Shown: one piece after another, positions 1 to 6,770 of the stretch | Position numbering within the stretch: the first letter of the stretch is position 1 | Layout: every line of letters begins with the position of its first letter | Source: Brevundimonas sp. UBA2388 | Lineage (GTDB): Bacteria; Pseudomonadota; Alphaproteobacteria; Caulobacterales; Caulobacteraceae | DNA: 12,124 bases | NCBI GenBank assembly: GCA_002343425.1 | Contig: DDSO01000031.1 | Location: 1 to 12,124 of the forward strand | Direction: 5' to 3' | Notes under the pieces: model-generated | What the model was told of the DNA's origin: nothing | Database searches by the model: none | The model's input: the letters and a program-made list of their open reading frames with translations, nothing else | Program-made: the position numbers and the translations under genes

Positions 1-1059
1 CTTCGGGTCCGGCACCTTGACCGAGAGCACGCAGGTGAGGCCTTCGCGCATGTCCTCGCCGGTCAGCGCCACCTTCTCCTTCTTCTGCAGCCCGGTCTCG
101 TCGGCGAACTTGTTGATCGAGCGCGTCAGCGCCCCGCGGAAGCCGGCGAGATGCGTGCCGCCGTCGCGCTGCGGAATGTTGTTGGTGAAGCACAGCACGT
201 TCTCGTGGTAGCTGTCGTTCCACCACAGGGCGAGATCGATCTCGATCCCTTCCTTCTTGCCGCGGATGACGATGACGTCCTTGAGGATGGGCGTCTTGGA
301 CTTGTCGAGGTGGCGCACGAAGGCCTCGACCCCGCCTTCATAGTGCAGGATCTCCTCGAACTTCTCGGCCCCGCGATGGTCCTGCAGCTTGATGACCACG
401 CCCGAGTTGAGGAAGGCGAGCTCGCGCAGGCGGTGCTCGAGCGTCTTCAGGTCGAAGTCGATGTGGGCGAAGGTGGTGACCGAGGGGTAGAAGGTGACCT
501 CGGTGCCCGACAGGACCTTGCCATTGTCGCGCAGCGGCGCGTCGCCCGTGACGCGCAGGCTCTCGACCGTGTCGCCGCGCTCGAACCGCATCTCGTGGCG
601 TTTGCCGTTGCGATAGATGACCAGCTTCAACCAGTCGGACAGGGCGTTGACGACGGAGACGCCGACGCCGTGCAGGCCGCCCGAGACCTTGTAGGAATTC
701 TGGTCGAACTTACCGCCGGCGTGCAGCTGGGTCATGATGACCTCGGCAGCGGAGACGCCCTCCTCGCCGTGGATGTCGGTGGGGATGCCGCGGCCGTTGT
801 CGGTGACCGTGACCGAGCCGTCGGCGTTGAGGATGACCTGGACCAGGTCGGCGTGGCCGGCGAGCGCTTCGTCGATGGCGTTGTCGACCACCTCATAGAC
901 CATGTGGTGCAGACCCGAGCCGTCGTCGGTGTCGCCGATATACATGCCGGGCCGTTTGCGGACTGCGTCGAGGCCCTTGAGGACCTTGATGGAATCGGCG
1001 CCGTAGGCGGCCTCTTCGGCGGTGTCTTCGTTACGCGCGGTCGGGGTCTGATCGGTCAT
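1..1059 (-). CDS. gyrB: DNA gyrase subunit B, N-terminal part (cut by window edge)
   Basis: ATP-hydrolysing subunit of DNA gyrase, which introduces negative supercoils ahead of the replication fork. The minus-strand translation from the ATG at 1059 is open for 353 codons to base 1; the family is about 800 residues, so the TOPRIM and C-terminal parts lie outside. The GHKL ATPase domain is clear: [16 protein letters not shown] (28-43), [11 protein letters not shown] with the catalytic Glu56 and Mg-binding Asn60, [10 protein letters not shown] (86-95) and the lid motif GGLHGVG (127-133). The transducer domain follows and ends at SVKVPDPK, just before the QTK ATP-contacting loop of the family. 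No good Shine-Dalgarno precedes the ATG. A 669 bp gap separates it from recF, so it probably has its own promoter. Identity is certain; the start is likely, since the next in-frame ATG (residue 39) falls inside the conserved RPGMYIGD motif. Confidence 0.97.
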   Translation of the reverse strand, partial: MTDQTPTARNEDTAEEAAYGADSIKVLKGLDAVRKRPGMYIGDTDDGSGLHHMVYEVVDNAIDEALAGHADLVQVILNADGSVTVTDNGRGIPTDIHGEEGVSAAEVIMTQLHAGGKFDQNSYKVSGGLHGVGVSVVNALSDWLKLVIYRNGKRHEMRFERGDTVESLRVTGDAPLRDNGKVLSGTEVTFYPSVTTFAHIDFDLKTLEHRLRELAFLNSGVVIKLQDHRGAEKFEEILHYEGGVEAFVRHLDKSKTPILKDVIVIRGKKEGIEIDLALWWNDSYHENVLCFTNNIPQRDGGTHLAGFRGALTRSINKFADETGLQKKEKVALTGEDMREGLTCVLSVKVPDPK

Positions 1060-1125
1060 ATATTCGGTCGGTGAAACGCCCTCGGGAGGGCTTCGGAAGG
1101 CGGCGACGGGGCCGCCTTGAACGGA

Positions 1126-1149
1126 CGGTTTTCAGGGCGGTTTTCAGGG
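1126..1149. repeat. Tandem 12-bp direct repeat, two copies
   Basis: CGGTTTTCAGGG occurs twice head to tail (1126-1137 and 1138-1149) in the gyrB leader region. It is exact but only two units long. It might be a binding site for a dimeric regulator or simple slippage; nothing else in the sequence assigns it a role. Confidence 0.6.
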
Positions 1150-1152
1150 CGC

Positions 1153-1525
1153 GAATCCGGGTCGCGCCGAGGCCTGCAACATATAGGGAATCGGGGCGGA
1201 ATTGCGAGGAAAAGCGGTGTTGCGGGAGGGGCGAGAGTGGTGTGTTTCGCCGCGAAAAATTCAGACGGCGTCCGGCGATTACTCAAGGCGTCGCGGAGCG
1301 GTCCTGAAATGGCCTTTCGCGGCGCGGCGGCGATGTCGATGAACCTTTCAAAGACCCGTCCTGTGGGGACGGGAACATAGAGCACGCGCCTGCGTCAGGA
1401 ACGGTCGCAGGGCGGGGACGGGGGCGGAATCAGGTGGCGCCGGTGGGTCGAAAAGGGCGTATCGGGGTCGCACAGGGGCGAGAAGACACGGGGCGGGAAG
1501 ACTCTGTTTCCGGGGCGGTCGAATC
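1153..1525. promoter_or_regulatory. gyrB upstream region with scattered GANTC sites
   Basis: The gap from 1060 to 1728 holds no convincing gene. It carries five GANTC sites, at 1153, 1188, 1427, 1497 and 1521. GANTC is the CcrM methylation target in Caulobacter-type bacteria, where methylation state can tie transcription to fork passage. No TTGAC-type -35 is visible on the minus strand here. A TATATG at about 1180-1185 is a possible -10 element, but I could not pair it with a -35. The gyrB promoter therefore probably lies here but is not placed. Confidence 0.35.
1355..1373. terminator. Short perfect hairpin in recF-gyrB gap
   Basis: CCCGTCC (1355-1361) and GGACGGG (1367-1373) form a perfect 7-bp stem with a 5-nt loop. 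On the minus strand, the direction of recF and gyrB, the stem is followed by TCTTT, a weak U-tract. It could end transcription coming from recF or be a leader structure of gyrB. It lies about 355 bp past the recF stop, which makes the terminator reading uncertain. Confidence 0.3.
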
Positions 1526-1532
1526 CCGGACC

Positions 1533-1719
1533 GCTATCGTCATTCCGGGCGAAGCGCAGCGCAGACCCGGAACCCAGCGGCGCGCGCGAGCGCGAAGCTG
1601 TCGGGAGTGCCAGGCTTGAAGCGCCATATGCAGGCTTCAGTGTTTCGCCGCCGTCGCGGCGCCGCTGGGTTCCGGGTCTCCGAGCCGCTGCGCGTCTCTC
1701 CGCCCGGAATGACGATAGC
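1533..1719. repeat. Long imperfect inverted repeat between recF and gyrB
   Basis: The outer arms 1533-1551 and 1701-1719 are perfect 19-bp reverse complements (GCTATCGTCATTCCGGGCG). The inner arms 1563-1583 and 1659-1679 are perfect 21-bp reverse complements, containing CCGGAACCCAGC. A further small stem, TGAAGC/GCTTCA, lies in the loop near 1617-1639. The right arm ends 9 bp before the recF stop codon, so a recF transcript would carry a very strong hairpin at its 3' end. From memory, CGTCATTCCGGG palindromes are common dispersed intergenic repeats in alphaproteobacteria; this was not checked by search. Its likely role is transcription end or mRNA protection, or it is a REP-like or MITE-like remnant. 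Confidence 0.85.
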
Positions 1720-1728
1720 CGTGGGGGG

Positions 1729-2859
1729 CTACTCCCCCGTCAGCGCCCCGCCCTCGACCCGAACGAACTGCGCCCTCCCCCGCAGCGGGGCGAACAGGTC
1801 GGCCTCGGTGCCGGTCAGAAAGGCCTGCAGGCCCAGCGCTTCGATCTCGTCGAACAGGGCGGCGCGGCGGGCCGTGTCGAGGTGGGCGGGGGCCTCGTCG
1901 AGGAGCAGGACGGGCGGCGCGGGCTGGTCCGCGAGACGGGTGATCTGGGCGAGGATCAGGTTGAGGACCAGCGCCTTCTGCTCGCCCGAGGAGCCCTCGG
2001 CGGCGGGGCGGTTCTTTTCACGATGCAGGGCGGTCAGGTCGGAGCGGTGCGGGCCGAACAGGGAGCGGCCGGCGGCGGCGTCGCGCCCGCGGCTGCGGGC
2101 CAGACCCTCGCGGAGGGCGGCGGCGATGGCTTCAGCGTCGGCGCCGGCGGTCGCCATGGCCTCGGCCTCTCCGGTCAGACCGAGGTCGGCCTGGGGGAAG
2201 GGACGGTCGTTGCGGGCGTCGATGGCGGCCTGGAGGGTGGTCAGGGCGGCGGCGCGGGCGATGGCGGCCTCGGCACCCGCCTCGCCGAGGCGCAGTTCGA
2301 GGGCATCGAGCCAGAGGGGGTCGGCGGCGCGGCCCTCGGCCCCTTCGGTCAGCAGGCGCAGCCGTTCGCGCAGGGCCTTTTCATAGGCCGAGACCGAGGC
2401 GGCGTGGGCGGGGTCAGCGGCGAAGACCAGCCGGTCGAGGAATTTCAGCCGCGCGGCGCGGGCGTCGGAGAACAGCCGGTCCTGTTCGGGCGTGGCCCAG
2501 ACCGGGCGCAGATGGTCGAGCAACCGGCCGGGCTGGGCCGTCTCGCCGTCGATGCGGACGATGCGACGGGCGGCGCCGGGGGACTGGACGCCGGTGCCGA
2601 GTTTCGTCTCCTCCTCGCCGTCGGTCAGGACGGCGGCCACGGCCCAGGCCCGGCCGGTCGCCTCGCCGGGCTCGCGGCGGCCCATCTCGGGGGCTGTGGC
2701 GCCGCGCAGGCCGCGGCCGGGGGTGAACAGGCTGAGGGCCTCGAGCAGATTGGTCTTGCCCGCGCCGTTGGGGCCATGGAGCACGACGGCCCCCGCCGCG
2801 ACCGGCAGGGTGGCGCTCGCATAGGAGCGGAAGTCGGTAAGGGTGAGGGAGGTGATCAA
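1729..2859 (-). CDS. recF: DNA replication and repair protein RecF
   Basis: SMC-like ATPase that helps load RecA at gaps in single-stranded DNA during fork repair. The 376 residues match the family length. Visible motifs are the N-terminal LTLTDFRSY (5-13), Walker A GPNGAGKT (29-36), GPHRSDL (269-275), the ABC-type signature SSGEQ (290-294), Walker B VLLLDE (317-322) and the D-loop AHLD (325-328). The start is a TTG codon at 2859-2857, preceded by AGGA with 8-nt spacing. No ATG is available before the Walker A motif, so a non-ATG start is required. On the opposite side a membrane protein gene diverges from it, and the neighbours dnaN (upstream) and gyrB (downstream) fit the classic dnaA-dnaN-recF-gyrB block. 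Its 3' end is capped by the inverted repeat at 1533-1719. Confidence 0.95.
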   Translation of the reverse strand: MITSLTLTDFRSYASATLPVAAGAVVLHGPNGAGKTNLLEALSLFTPGRGLRGATAPEMGRREPGEATGRAWAVAAVLTDGEEETKLGTGVQSPGAARRIVRIDGETAQPGRLLDHLRPVWATPEQDRLFSDARAARLKFLDRLVFAADPAHAASVSAYEKALRERLRLLTEGAEGRAADPLWLDALELRLGEAGAEAAIARAAALTTLQAAIDARNDRPFPQADLGLTGEAEAMATAGADAEAIAAALREGLARSRGRDAAAGRSLFGPHRSDLTALHREKNRPAAEGSSGEQKALVLNLILAQITRLADQPAPPVLLLDEAPAHLDTARRAALFDEIEALGLQAFLTGTEADLFAPLRGRAQFVRVEGGALTGE

Positions 2860-2969
2860 GCCTGCGGTCCTAGCGCGCTACAGCCTTCACCGCCACAGCA
2901 CGGCCGGCCCGGCCACGCCGCTTGACTCGCCCCAGATACCGACGTTCGTATAGGCGGAAGGGGTGGGCC

Positions 2970-3536
2970 GTGAACGCATTCGAATTTGTAATCACGCTCT
3001 ATTCGTTCGTCTACGCGCTCGGGGTGGCGCAGATCCTCGCTACGGTCGGCGATATGCTCCGGACGGGTGATCGGCTTCGCTTCTCCTGGCTGAACGCGGG
3101 CTGGATGCTGAATGTGCTGCTGGCGATCGTCGCTTGGTGGCTCAGCCTCTGGGACCTGCGGACCGAGACCAGCTGGCCGATGTCGACGGTGCTGGTGTTC
3201 TTTAGCGTGGCCTGCCTGCTCTATCTGATCTCGCGGTTGGTCAGCGCGCCGATATCGCAAGACGGCCCCGTCGATCTGCAACTCTATCACCGGCAGGAGG
3301 GCCGCAAATACGCCGGCCTGTTTGCCGTCAACACGGCGGTGACCATCGCGACGGTGTACCTGTACGGGGCGGAGAGCCAGAACTGGGTGGCGTCGAACTT
3401 CGCCAGTTGGCCGACCTTGGCGGCCAGCATCGCCGCCGCCATTTTCGTCAACCGATGGGTCCAGACAGCCGCGCTTGCCACCATACTGGTGATGTGGGGC
3501 TGGTACTATGCGACCTTGCAGAGCGCACTGATCTGA
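2970..3536 (+). CDS. Hypothetical six-helix membrane protein
   Basis: I do not recognise a named family. The 188-residue product is strongly hydrophobic, with about six predicted membrane segments (roughly residues 5-28, 42-62, 69-92, 113-132, 148-162 and 165-185). Charged loops include WDLRTETS and YHRQEGRK. Many Trp and Tyr residues sit at segment ends, as expected at membrane interfaces. The start chosen is GTG at 2970, because GGAAGGGG lies 6 nt upstream. The frame is open back to a TTG at 2922, but that adds an Arg-rich stretch (MTRPRYRRSYRRKGWA) without a ribosome site. The gene runs against its neighbours, diverging from recF and converging on dnaN with only 22 bp between stops, so it interrupts the usual dnaN-recF order. 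Reality as a gene is likely; function is unknown. Confidence 0.75.
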   Translation: MNAFEFVITLYSFVYALGVAQILATVGDMLRTGDRLRFSWLNAGWMLNVLLAIVAWWLSLWDLRTETSWPMSTVLVFFSVACLLYLISRLVSAPISQDGPVDLQLYHRQEGRKYAGLFAVNTAVTIATVYLYGAESQNWVASNFASWPTLAASIAAAIFVNRWVQTAALATILVMWGWYYATLQSALI

Positions 3537-3544
3537 CGGTGAAC

Positions 3545-3558
3545 CGGGCTTGCGCCCG
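3545..3558. terminator. Small hairpin between convergent stops of membrane gene and dnaN
   Basis: CGGGC-TTGC-GCCCG forms a 5-bp stem with a 4-nt loop. It lies in the 22 bp between the plus-strand stop at 3536 and the dnaN stop at 3559. It could act in both directions. No U-tract follows on either strand, so this is a tentative call. Confidence 0.35.
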
Positions 3559-4677
3559 CTACACCCGCAGCGGCATCAGCACATACTGCACGCCCGGGTC
3601 GCCCGGATCGAGGACCAGCGTGGGCGAGGCCGGGTCGGCGAATTTGAAGTGGGCGGTTTCGCCGGTGATCTGGCCGGCGACGTCCAGCAGATAGCGGGCG
3701 TTGAAGCCGATCTCGAAGGGCTCTTCGGAATAGCCGATCTCGACCTCCTCGACCCCCTGCCCGGCCTCCATGTTGCGCACCGTCAGGGTGACGCGGTCCA
3801 GCTCGAAGGCCAGTTTCACCGAGCGGCTCTTCTCGGCCGAGATGGTGGCCACGCGGTCGACGGCCTGGGCGAACAGGGTGTTGTCGATGTCGGCCTGTTT
3901 GTCGTTCCCCTTGGGAATGACCCGCATGTAGTCGGGGAAGGCGCCGTCGATGACCTTGGAGGTCAGGCTGGCCTGGCCGAATTCGAAGCGGATTTTCTGC
4001 GGGCTGACCATGACCTCGACCGGACCGGAGCCGTCGTCGAGCAGGCGGCGGACCTGGTCGATGGTCTTGCGCGGGACGATGACGCCGGGGCCGCCGGCGG
4101 CGCCCTCGGGGGCCGGGGTCTCGGCCAGGGCCAGGCGATGGCCGTCGGTGGCGACGGCGCGCAGCAGGGGAATGCCGGCCTCGGCCACGGTGTGGAGATA
4201 GAGGCCGTTCAGATAGTAGCGGGTCTCCTCCGTCGAGACGGCGAAGCGAGTCTTGTCGATCAGCCGGGCGAGGTCTTCCTTGGGCAGGGTGAAACGCGTG
4301 CCCGATGTGTCGGTCGACATGACCGGGAAGTCGCCGGCCGGCAGGACCGGCAGGTTGAATTTGGAGCGGCCGGCCTGGACCACCAAACGGGGGTCGTCAC
4401 CGTTGTAGCTGAGCGAGACCTCGGCGCCGTCGGGCAACTTTCGAACAATCTCATAAAGCGTGTGGGCCGGGGCGGTGATCTGGCCCTCGACATTCACCTG
4501 GGCCTCGGCCTCGTCGACCATCTCCATGTCGAGGTCGGTGGCGGCGAACGACAGCTTGTCGTGCCCGGCGCTGAGCAGGACGTTGGACAGGATCGGAATG
4601 GTGTTCCTGCGCTCGACGACGCTCTGCACGTGGCCGAGGGCCTTGAGGAGCGCGGATCGTTCGATGGTCAGTTGCAT
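3559..4677 (-). CDS. dnaN: DNA polymerase III beta subunit (sliding clamp)
   Basis: Ring-shaped clamp that tethers DNA polymerase III to DNA and recruits other replication and repair proteins through its hydrophobic pocket. The protein has 372 residues, the normal length, and divides into the three repeated clamp domains (about 1-120, 128-250 and 252-372). Diagnostic stretches are MQLTIERSALLKALGHVQSV at the start, RRNTIPILSNVLL, ATDLDMEM, TDGHRLALAE, GAFPDYMRVIP and the C-terminal YVLMPLRV, which forms part of the protein-binding pocket. The start is the ATG at 4677, which begins exactly at the conserved N-terminus; its ribosome site is weak (GCGAGA). It follows dnaA on the same strand, but 200 bp and a heptad-repeat element separate them. 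It is thus probably not translationally coupled to dnaA and may have its own promoter. Confidence 0.97.
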   Translation of the reverse strand: MQLTIERSALLKALGHVQSVVERRNTIPILSNVLLSAGHDKLSFAATDLDMEMVDEAEAQVNVEGQITAPAHTLYEIVRKLPDGAEVSLSYNGDDPRLVVQAGRSKFNLPVLPAGDFPVMSTDTSGTRFTLPKEDLARLIDKTRFAVSTEETRYYLNGLYLHTVAEAGIPLLRAVATDGHRLALAETPAPEGAAGGPGVIVPRKTIDQVRRLLDDGSGPVEVMVSPQKIRFEFGQASLTSKVIDGAFPDYMRVIPKGNDKQADIDNTLFAQAVDRVATISAEKSRSVKLAFELDRVTLTVRNMEAGQGVEEVEIGYSEEPFEIGFNARYLLDVAGQITGETAHFKFADPASPTLVLDPGDPGVQYVLMPLRV

Positions 4678-4733
4678 GTGGTCTCGCCCGGATGCGGCGA
4701 CTCAGAAGCGCCACCGCGTATAGAGGGCCTTGG

Positions 4734-4761
4734 ACACTAGCGGATTGGCGGCGGGGGGCAA
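4734..4761 (-). promoter_or_regulatory. Candidate dnaN promoter
   Basis: On the minus strand TTGCCC (4756-4761) and TAGTGT (4734-4739) are separated by 16 bp. The -10 is preceded by GC, giving GCTAGTGT, partly like the Caulobacter housekeeping -10 (GCTANAWC). It lies about 57 bp before the dnaN start, beyond the heptad element. A GACTC methylation site lies downstream at 4699-4703. The match is only partial. Confidence 0.35.
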
Positions 4762-4765
4762 GGAA

Positions 4766-4881
4766 GGGACTAGGGATGAGGGATTAGGGATGAGGGACGG
4801 CGCCACATCGATGTGTGGATAATCTCTGCCGCCGCGCCTCGGCTCCGACCTGTTCCCTGATCCCTAATCCCTCATCCCTAG
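4766..4881. repeat. Heptad-armed inverted element A (dnaA-dnaN gap)
   Basis: The left arm has GGG tracts every 7 bp (4766, 4773, 4780, 4787, 4794) in units such as TAGGGAT and GAGGGAT. The right arm has CCC tracts every 7 bp (4855, 4862, 4869, 4876). Bases 4770-4791 and 4860-4881 are perfect 22-bp reverse complements. The dnaA stop codon (4878-4880) is part of the right arm, so the repeat starts at the end of the gene. The 55-60 bp spacer contains the palindrome CACATCGATGTG (4804-4815), a DnaA box and the motif AATCTCTGCC (4821-4830), which recurs in element B. In RNA this would make a long stem; as DNA either strand could fold as a G-quadruplex. Family unknown to me. Confidence 0.85.
4814..4822 (-). 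promoter_or_regulatory. Perfect DnaA box (TTATCCACA)
   Basis: TGTGGATAA on the plus strand is TTATCCACA on the minus strand, the exact high-affinity consensus for DnaA binding in E. coli. It overlaps the end of the palindrome CACATCGATGTG and lies between dnaA and dnaN, 55 bp past the dnaA stop. A single box without an AT-rich unwinding region does not make an origin. It could serve DnaA-dependent control of dnaN or titration of DnaA. I found no second perfect copy in the window. Confidence 0.5.
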
Positions 4882-6308
4882 CCCCGCAGCTTCCGCGTCA
4901 GCGTCTCCACATCCCGGGCGATCTGGTCATCAAGGGCCATCAGCTCCTCGATCTTGCGGACGCCGTGAAGGACCGTGGTGTGGTCGCGGCCGCCGAAGCG
5001 TCGGCCGATGTCCGGGTAGGAGCGGGTCGTGTGCTGTTTGCACAGCCACATGGCGATCTGTCGCGGGCGGGCCACGGCGCGGGTGCGGCGTTCGCTGAGC
5101 AGGTCGGCCTGTTTGAGGCTGAAATGGTCGGCGACGGTCTTCTGGATTTCGTCGACAGTGATGCGGCGCTCGGGTCCGCCGCGCAGGGCGGAGCCGAGCA
5201 GGGCCTGGGTCTCATCGACGCTGAGCGAGGACAGGCGGGCGCCGGCGACGGCGGCGAGGGTGTTCACGGCGCCCTCGAGCTCGCGCATCGAGCCCGGAGT
5301 GCGGTCGACCAGATGTTCGAGCACCTCGGCCTGGGCCTCGCCCGAGACGACGCCGAGACGGGCCAGGGCCTCGATGCGGCTGCGGGCCACGGCCAGCTTC
5401 AGCGCGCGGTCGGCGGGCTCGACCGGGCAGGTCAGGCCCGAGGCCAGATGGCTGCGCAGGCGCGGCTCGACCTCGGTCAGGGCCATGGGCGGGCGGTCGG
5501 CGGAGAGGATGATCTTCTTGCCGTCCTCGATCAGGGCGGTGAGGGTCGAGAGCAGTTCTTCCTGGGTGCCGGCCTTGCCGCCGACGAACTGGACGTCGTC
5601 GATCAGCAACATGTCAGCGTTGCGCAGACTGTCCTTGAACGCCGCCATGGTGCGGTCCTGGGCGGCGCGGACGAAGGTCGACAGGAAGCGTTCGGCGGTC
5701 AGGTAGACGACCCGGGCGTCCGGCCGGAGGCGCTGGGCCTCCCAGGCGATGGCGTTGAGCAGGTGGGTCTTGCCGTAGCCATAGGGGCCGCAGAAGAAGA
5801 TCGGGTTGAAATGGCCGTCGGCCCAGGCGGCGGCCTGTCTGGCGATGGCCAGGGCGAAGGCGTTGCCCTGCCCTTCCACGAAACTGTCGAAGGTCAGTCG
5901 CTCCTGCAGGCCGGCGGCGCGCACGGCGCGGGCGCCGTCGGCGACGGGCGGCACGGTGGCCATCGGCATGGGGGCGGGCTGGAGCGGTATGACGGCGGCG
6001 CCCTCGGCGCGGCCGGCGGCGACCTGGGAGGCCGAGGGGGTCGAGCCCATCTCGGCGCGGCAGCGGACGTCGAGGCGGCGCGACAGGCCGTCGAGGCCCA
6101 GCCACAGCTCGTTCATGCGGCGCAGGGCGTTCTTGCGCACCCAGTCGCGGGCATAGGCGGTCGGGGTGACGAGGATCAGCTGGCCGGCGCCGTCGGCGCG
6201 CACGGCAGAGGGGGCGATATAGGAGCTGAAGGGCCCCTCGCCGATCTCGCTGCGCAGGCGGCCCGCCGCCTCGGTCCAGATACGATCCGGATCCGTCATC
6301 CCCGCCAT
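4878..6308 (-). CDS. dnaA: Chromosomal replication initiator protein DnaA
   Basis: AAA+ ATPase that binds DnaA boxes and opens the replication origin. Numbered from the chosen start (476 residues): domain I covers about 1-85 (IWTEAAGRLRSEIG, YIAPSAV), and a Pro/Ala-rich linker follows to about 135. The AAA+ core has Walker A GPYGYGKT (174-181), Walker B LLIDD (234-238) and the box VII arginines in EPRLRS (about 281-286). The C-terminal DNA-binding domain carries the signature GGRDHTTVLHGVRKI (439-453). The start is the ATG at 6308, because GGGGAG lies 7 nt upstream; in-frame ATGs at 6326 and 6299 are alternatives, giving 482 or 473 residues. The frame is open back to 6455, but that extension is Arg/Pro-rich and unlike DnaA. 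The stop lies inside repeat element A. The long leader points to post-transcriptional control. Confidence 0.95.
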   Translation of the reverse strand: MAGMTDPDRIWTEAAGRLRSEIGEGPFSSYIAPSAVRADGAGQLILVTPTAYARDWVRKNALRRMNELWLGLDGLSRRLDVRCRAEMGSTPSASQVAAGRAEGAAVIPLQPAPMPMATVPPVADGARAVRAAGLQERLTFDSFVEGQGNAFALAIARQAAAWADGHFNPIFFCGPYGYGKTHLLNAIAWEAQRLRPDARVVYLTAERFLSTFVRAAQDRTMAAFKDSLRNADMLLIDDVQFVGGKAGTQEELLSTLTALIEDGKKIILSADRPPMALTEVEPRLRSHLASGLTCPVEPADRALKLAVARSRIEALARLGVVSGEAQAEVLEHLVDRTPGSMRELEGAVNTLAAVAGARLSSLSVDETQALLGSALRGGPERRITVDEIQKTVADHFSLKQADLLSERRTRAVARPRQIAMWLCKQHTTRSYPDIGRRFGGRDHTTVLHGVRKIEELMALDDQIARDVETLTRKLRG

Positions 6309-6408
6309 TTGCGCGCTCCCCGTCATCGTCAAAGCCACCCTTCGAAACCCATCACCTGACGCCCTTCGGGAGAGGCCTGAACCTGGGACGACTTCTCCTG
6401 TCCCGCGT

Positions 6409-6458
6409 GGCGTGAGCCTCGCGGGTGGGGTCGAACTCTGGAACAGGCGTCTCACGCC
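6409..6458 (-). other. Possible structured leader of dnaA
   Basis: GGCGTGAG (6409-6416) and CTCACGCC (6451-6458) are perfect 8-bp complements about 100-150 nt before the dnaA start. CCCGCG (6402-6407) and CGCGGG (6420-6425) form a competing stem. Both would lie in the dnaA 5' untranslated RNA if transcription starts near the GANTC cluster. In Caulobacter the dnaA leader influences synthesis; whether this fold matters here is inference. Confidence 0.3.
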
Positions 6459-6544
6459 GACACGAAAACTGGTTCCGCGCCGCTTTCATTCCGTATGGGA
6501 ATGGAAGTGCGTCAGCGGCTCGAACTTACCCTCGGGGAGGGGGG

Positions 6545-6613
6545 CGTCAACGCTGATTCGCGACTCGAATTGCAGTTAAAATTGTTGACTCCGCTAAAGC
6601 CAAACACCGTCAA
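6545..6613 (-). promoter_or_regulatory. dnaA promoter region with GANTC cluster
   Basis: Three GANTC sites lie within 37 bp (6555-6559, 6562-6566, 6587-6591), with more at 6647 and 6715. On the minus strand TTGACG occurs at 6608-6613 and again at 6545-6550 as -35 candidates. No convincing -10 sits 16-18 bp from either; GCTTTAGC (6593-6600) resembles the -10 type but is too near the first TTGACG. In Caulobacter, dnaA transcription depends on full methylation of GANTC by CcrM, so this arrangement fits cell-cycle control. The region is also AT-richer than its surroundings. Confidence 0.55.
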
Positions 6614-6681
6614 CGAAAAACCGGAATTCGCCACAGAAGCGAGCGCGAATCGGCCTGACAGCGGTTACCGGCGCACGTGCA

Positions 6682-6713
6682 AACGGCGAGGGAGCCTTCG
6701 CGCCCTCGCCGTT
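6682..6713 (-). terminator. rpsT terminator hairpin
   Basis: AACGGCGAGGG (6682-6692) and CCCTCGCCGTT (6703-6713) form a perfect 11-bp stem with a 10-nt loop. The loop can add a GC-GAAG-GC mini-stem on the minus strand. It lies 57 bp past the rpsT stop and before the dnaA promoter region. The following bases on the minus strand are TTTGC only partly, so the U-tract is short. It separates ribosomal-protein transcription from dnaA. Confidence 0.7.
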
Positions 6714-6770
6714 GGAATCGCTGGATTTTGCCATGACAGCCCGGTGAAAGGCCGTCCGCGATCCGAAAAA

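Noticed and set aside
1056..1385. 109-codon minus-strand frame upstream of gyrB
   Set aside because: The translation is Pro/Arg-rich with no motif, overlaps the gyrB start, and covers direct repeats and GANTC sites; it looks like leader sequence.
3550..4740. 396-codon open frame opposite dnaN, and similar long frames opposite recF, gyrB and echA
   Set aside because: These are antisense shadows caused by high third-position GC; none has a convincing start context or protein family.
4766..4881. Replication origin between dnaA and dnaN
   Set aside because: Only one DnaA box and no AT-rich unwinding region are seen; Caulobacter-type origins lie elsewhere near hemE. Kept as a single DnaA box only.
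4815..6359. 514-codon open frame on the plus strand opposite dnaA
   Set aside because: It mirrors the dnaA coding strand in a GC-rich genome, has Gly/Ala/Arg-rich low-complexity content and no recognisable domain; dnaA on the other strand carries all family motifs.
6309..6455. 49-codon N-terminal extension of DnaA
   Set aside because: Arg/Pro-rich, not like DnaA domain I, and a good Shine-Dalgarno is placed before the ATG at 6308.
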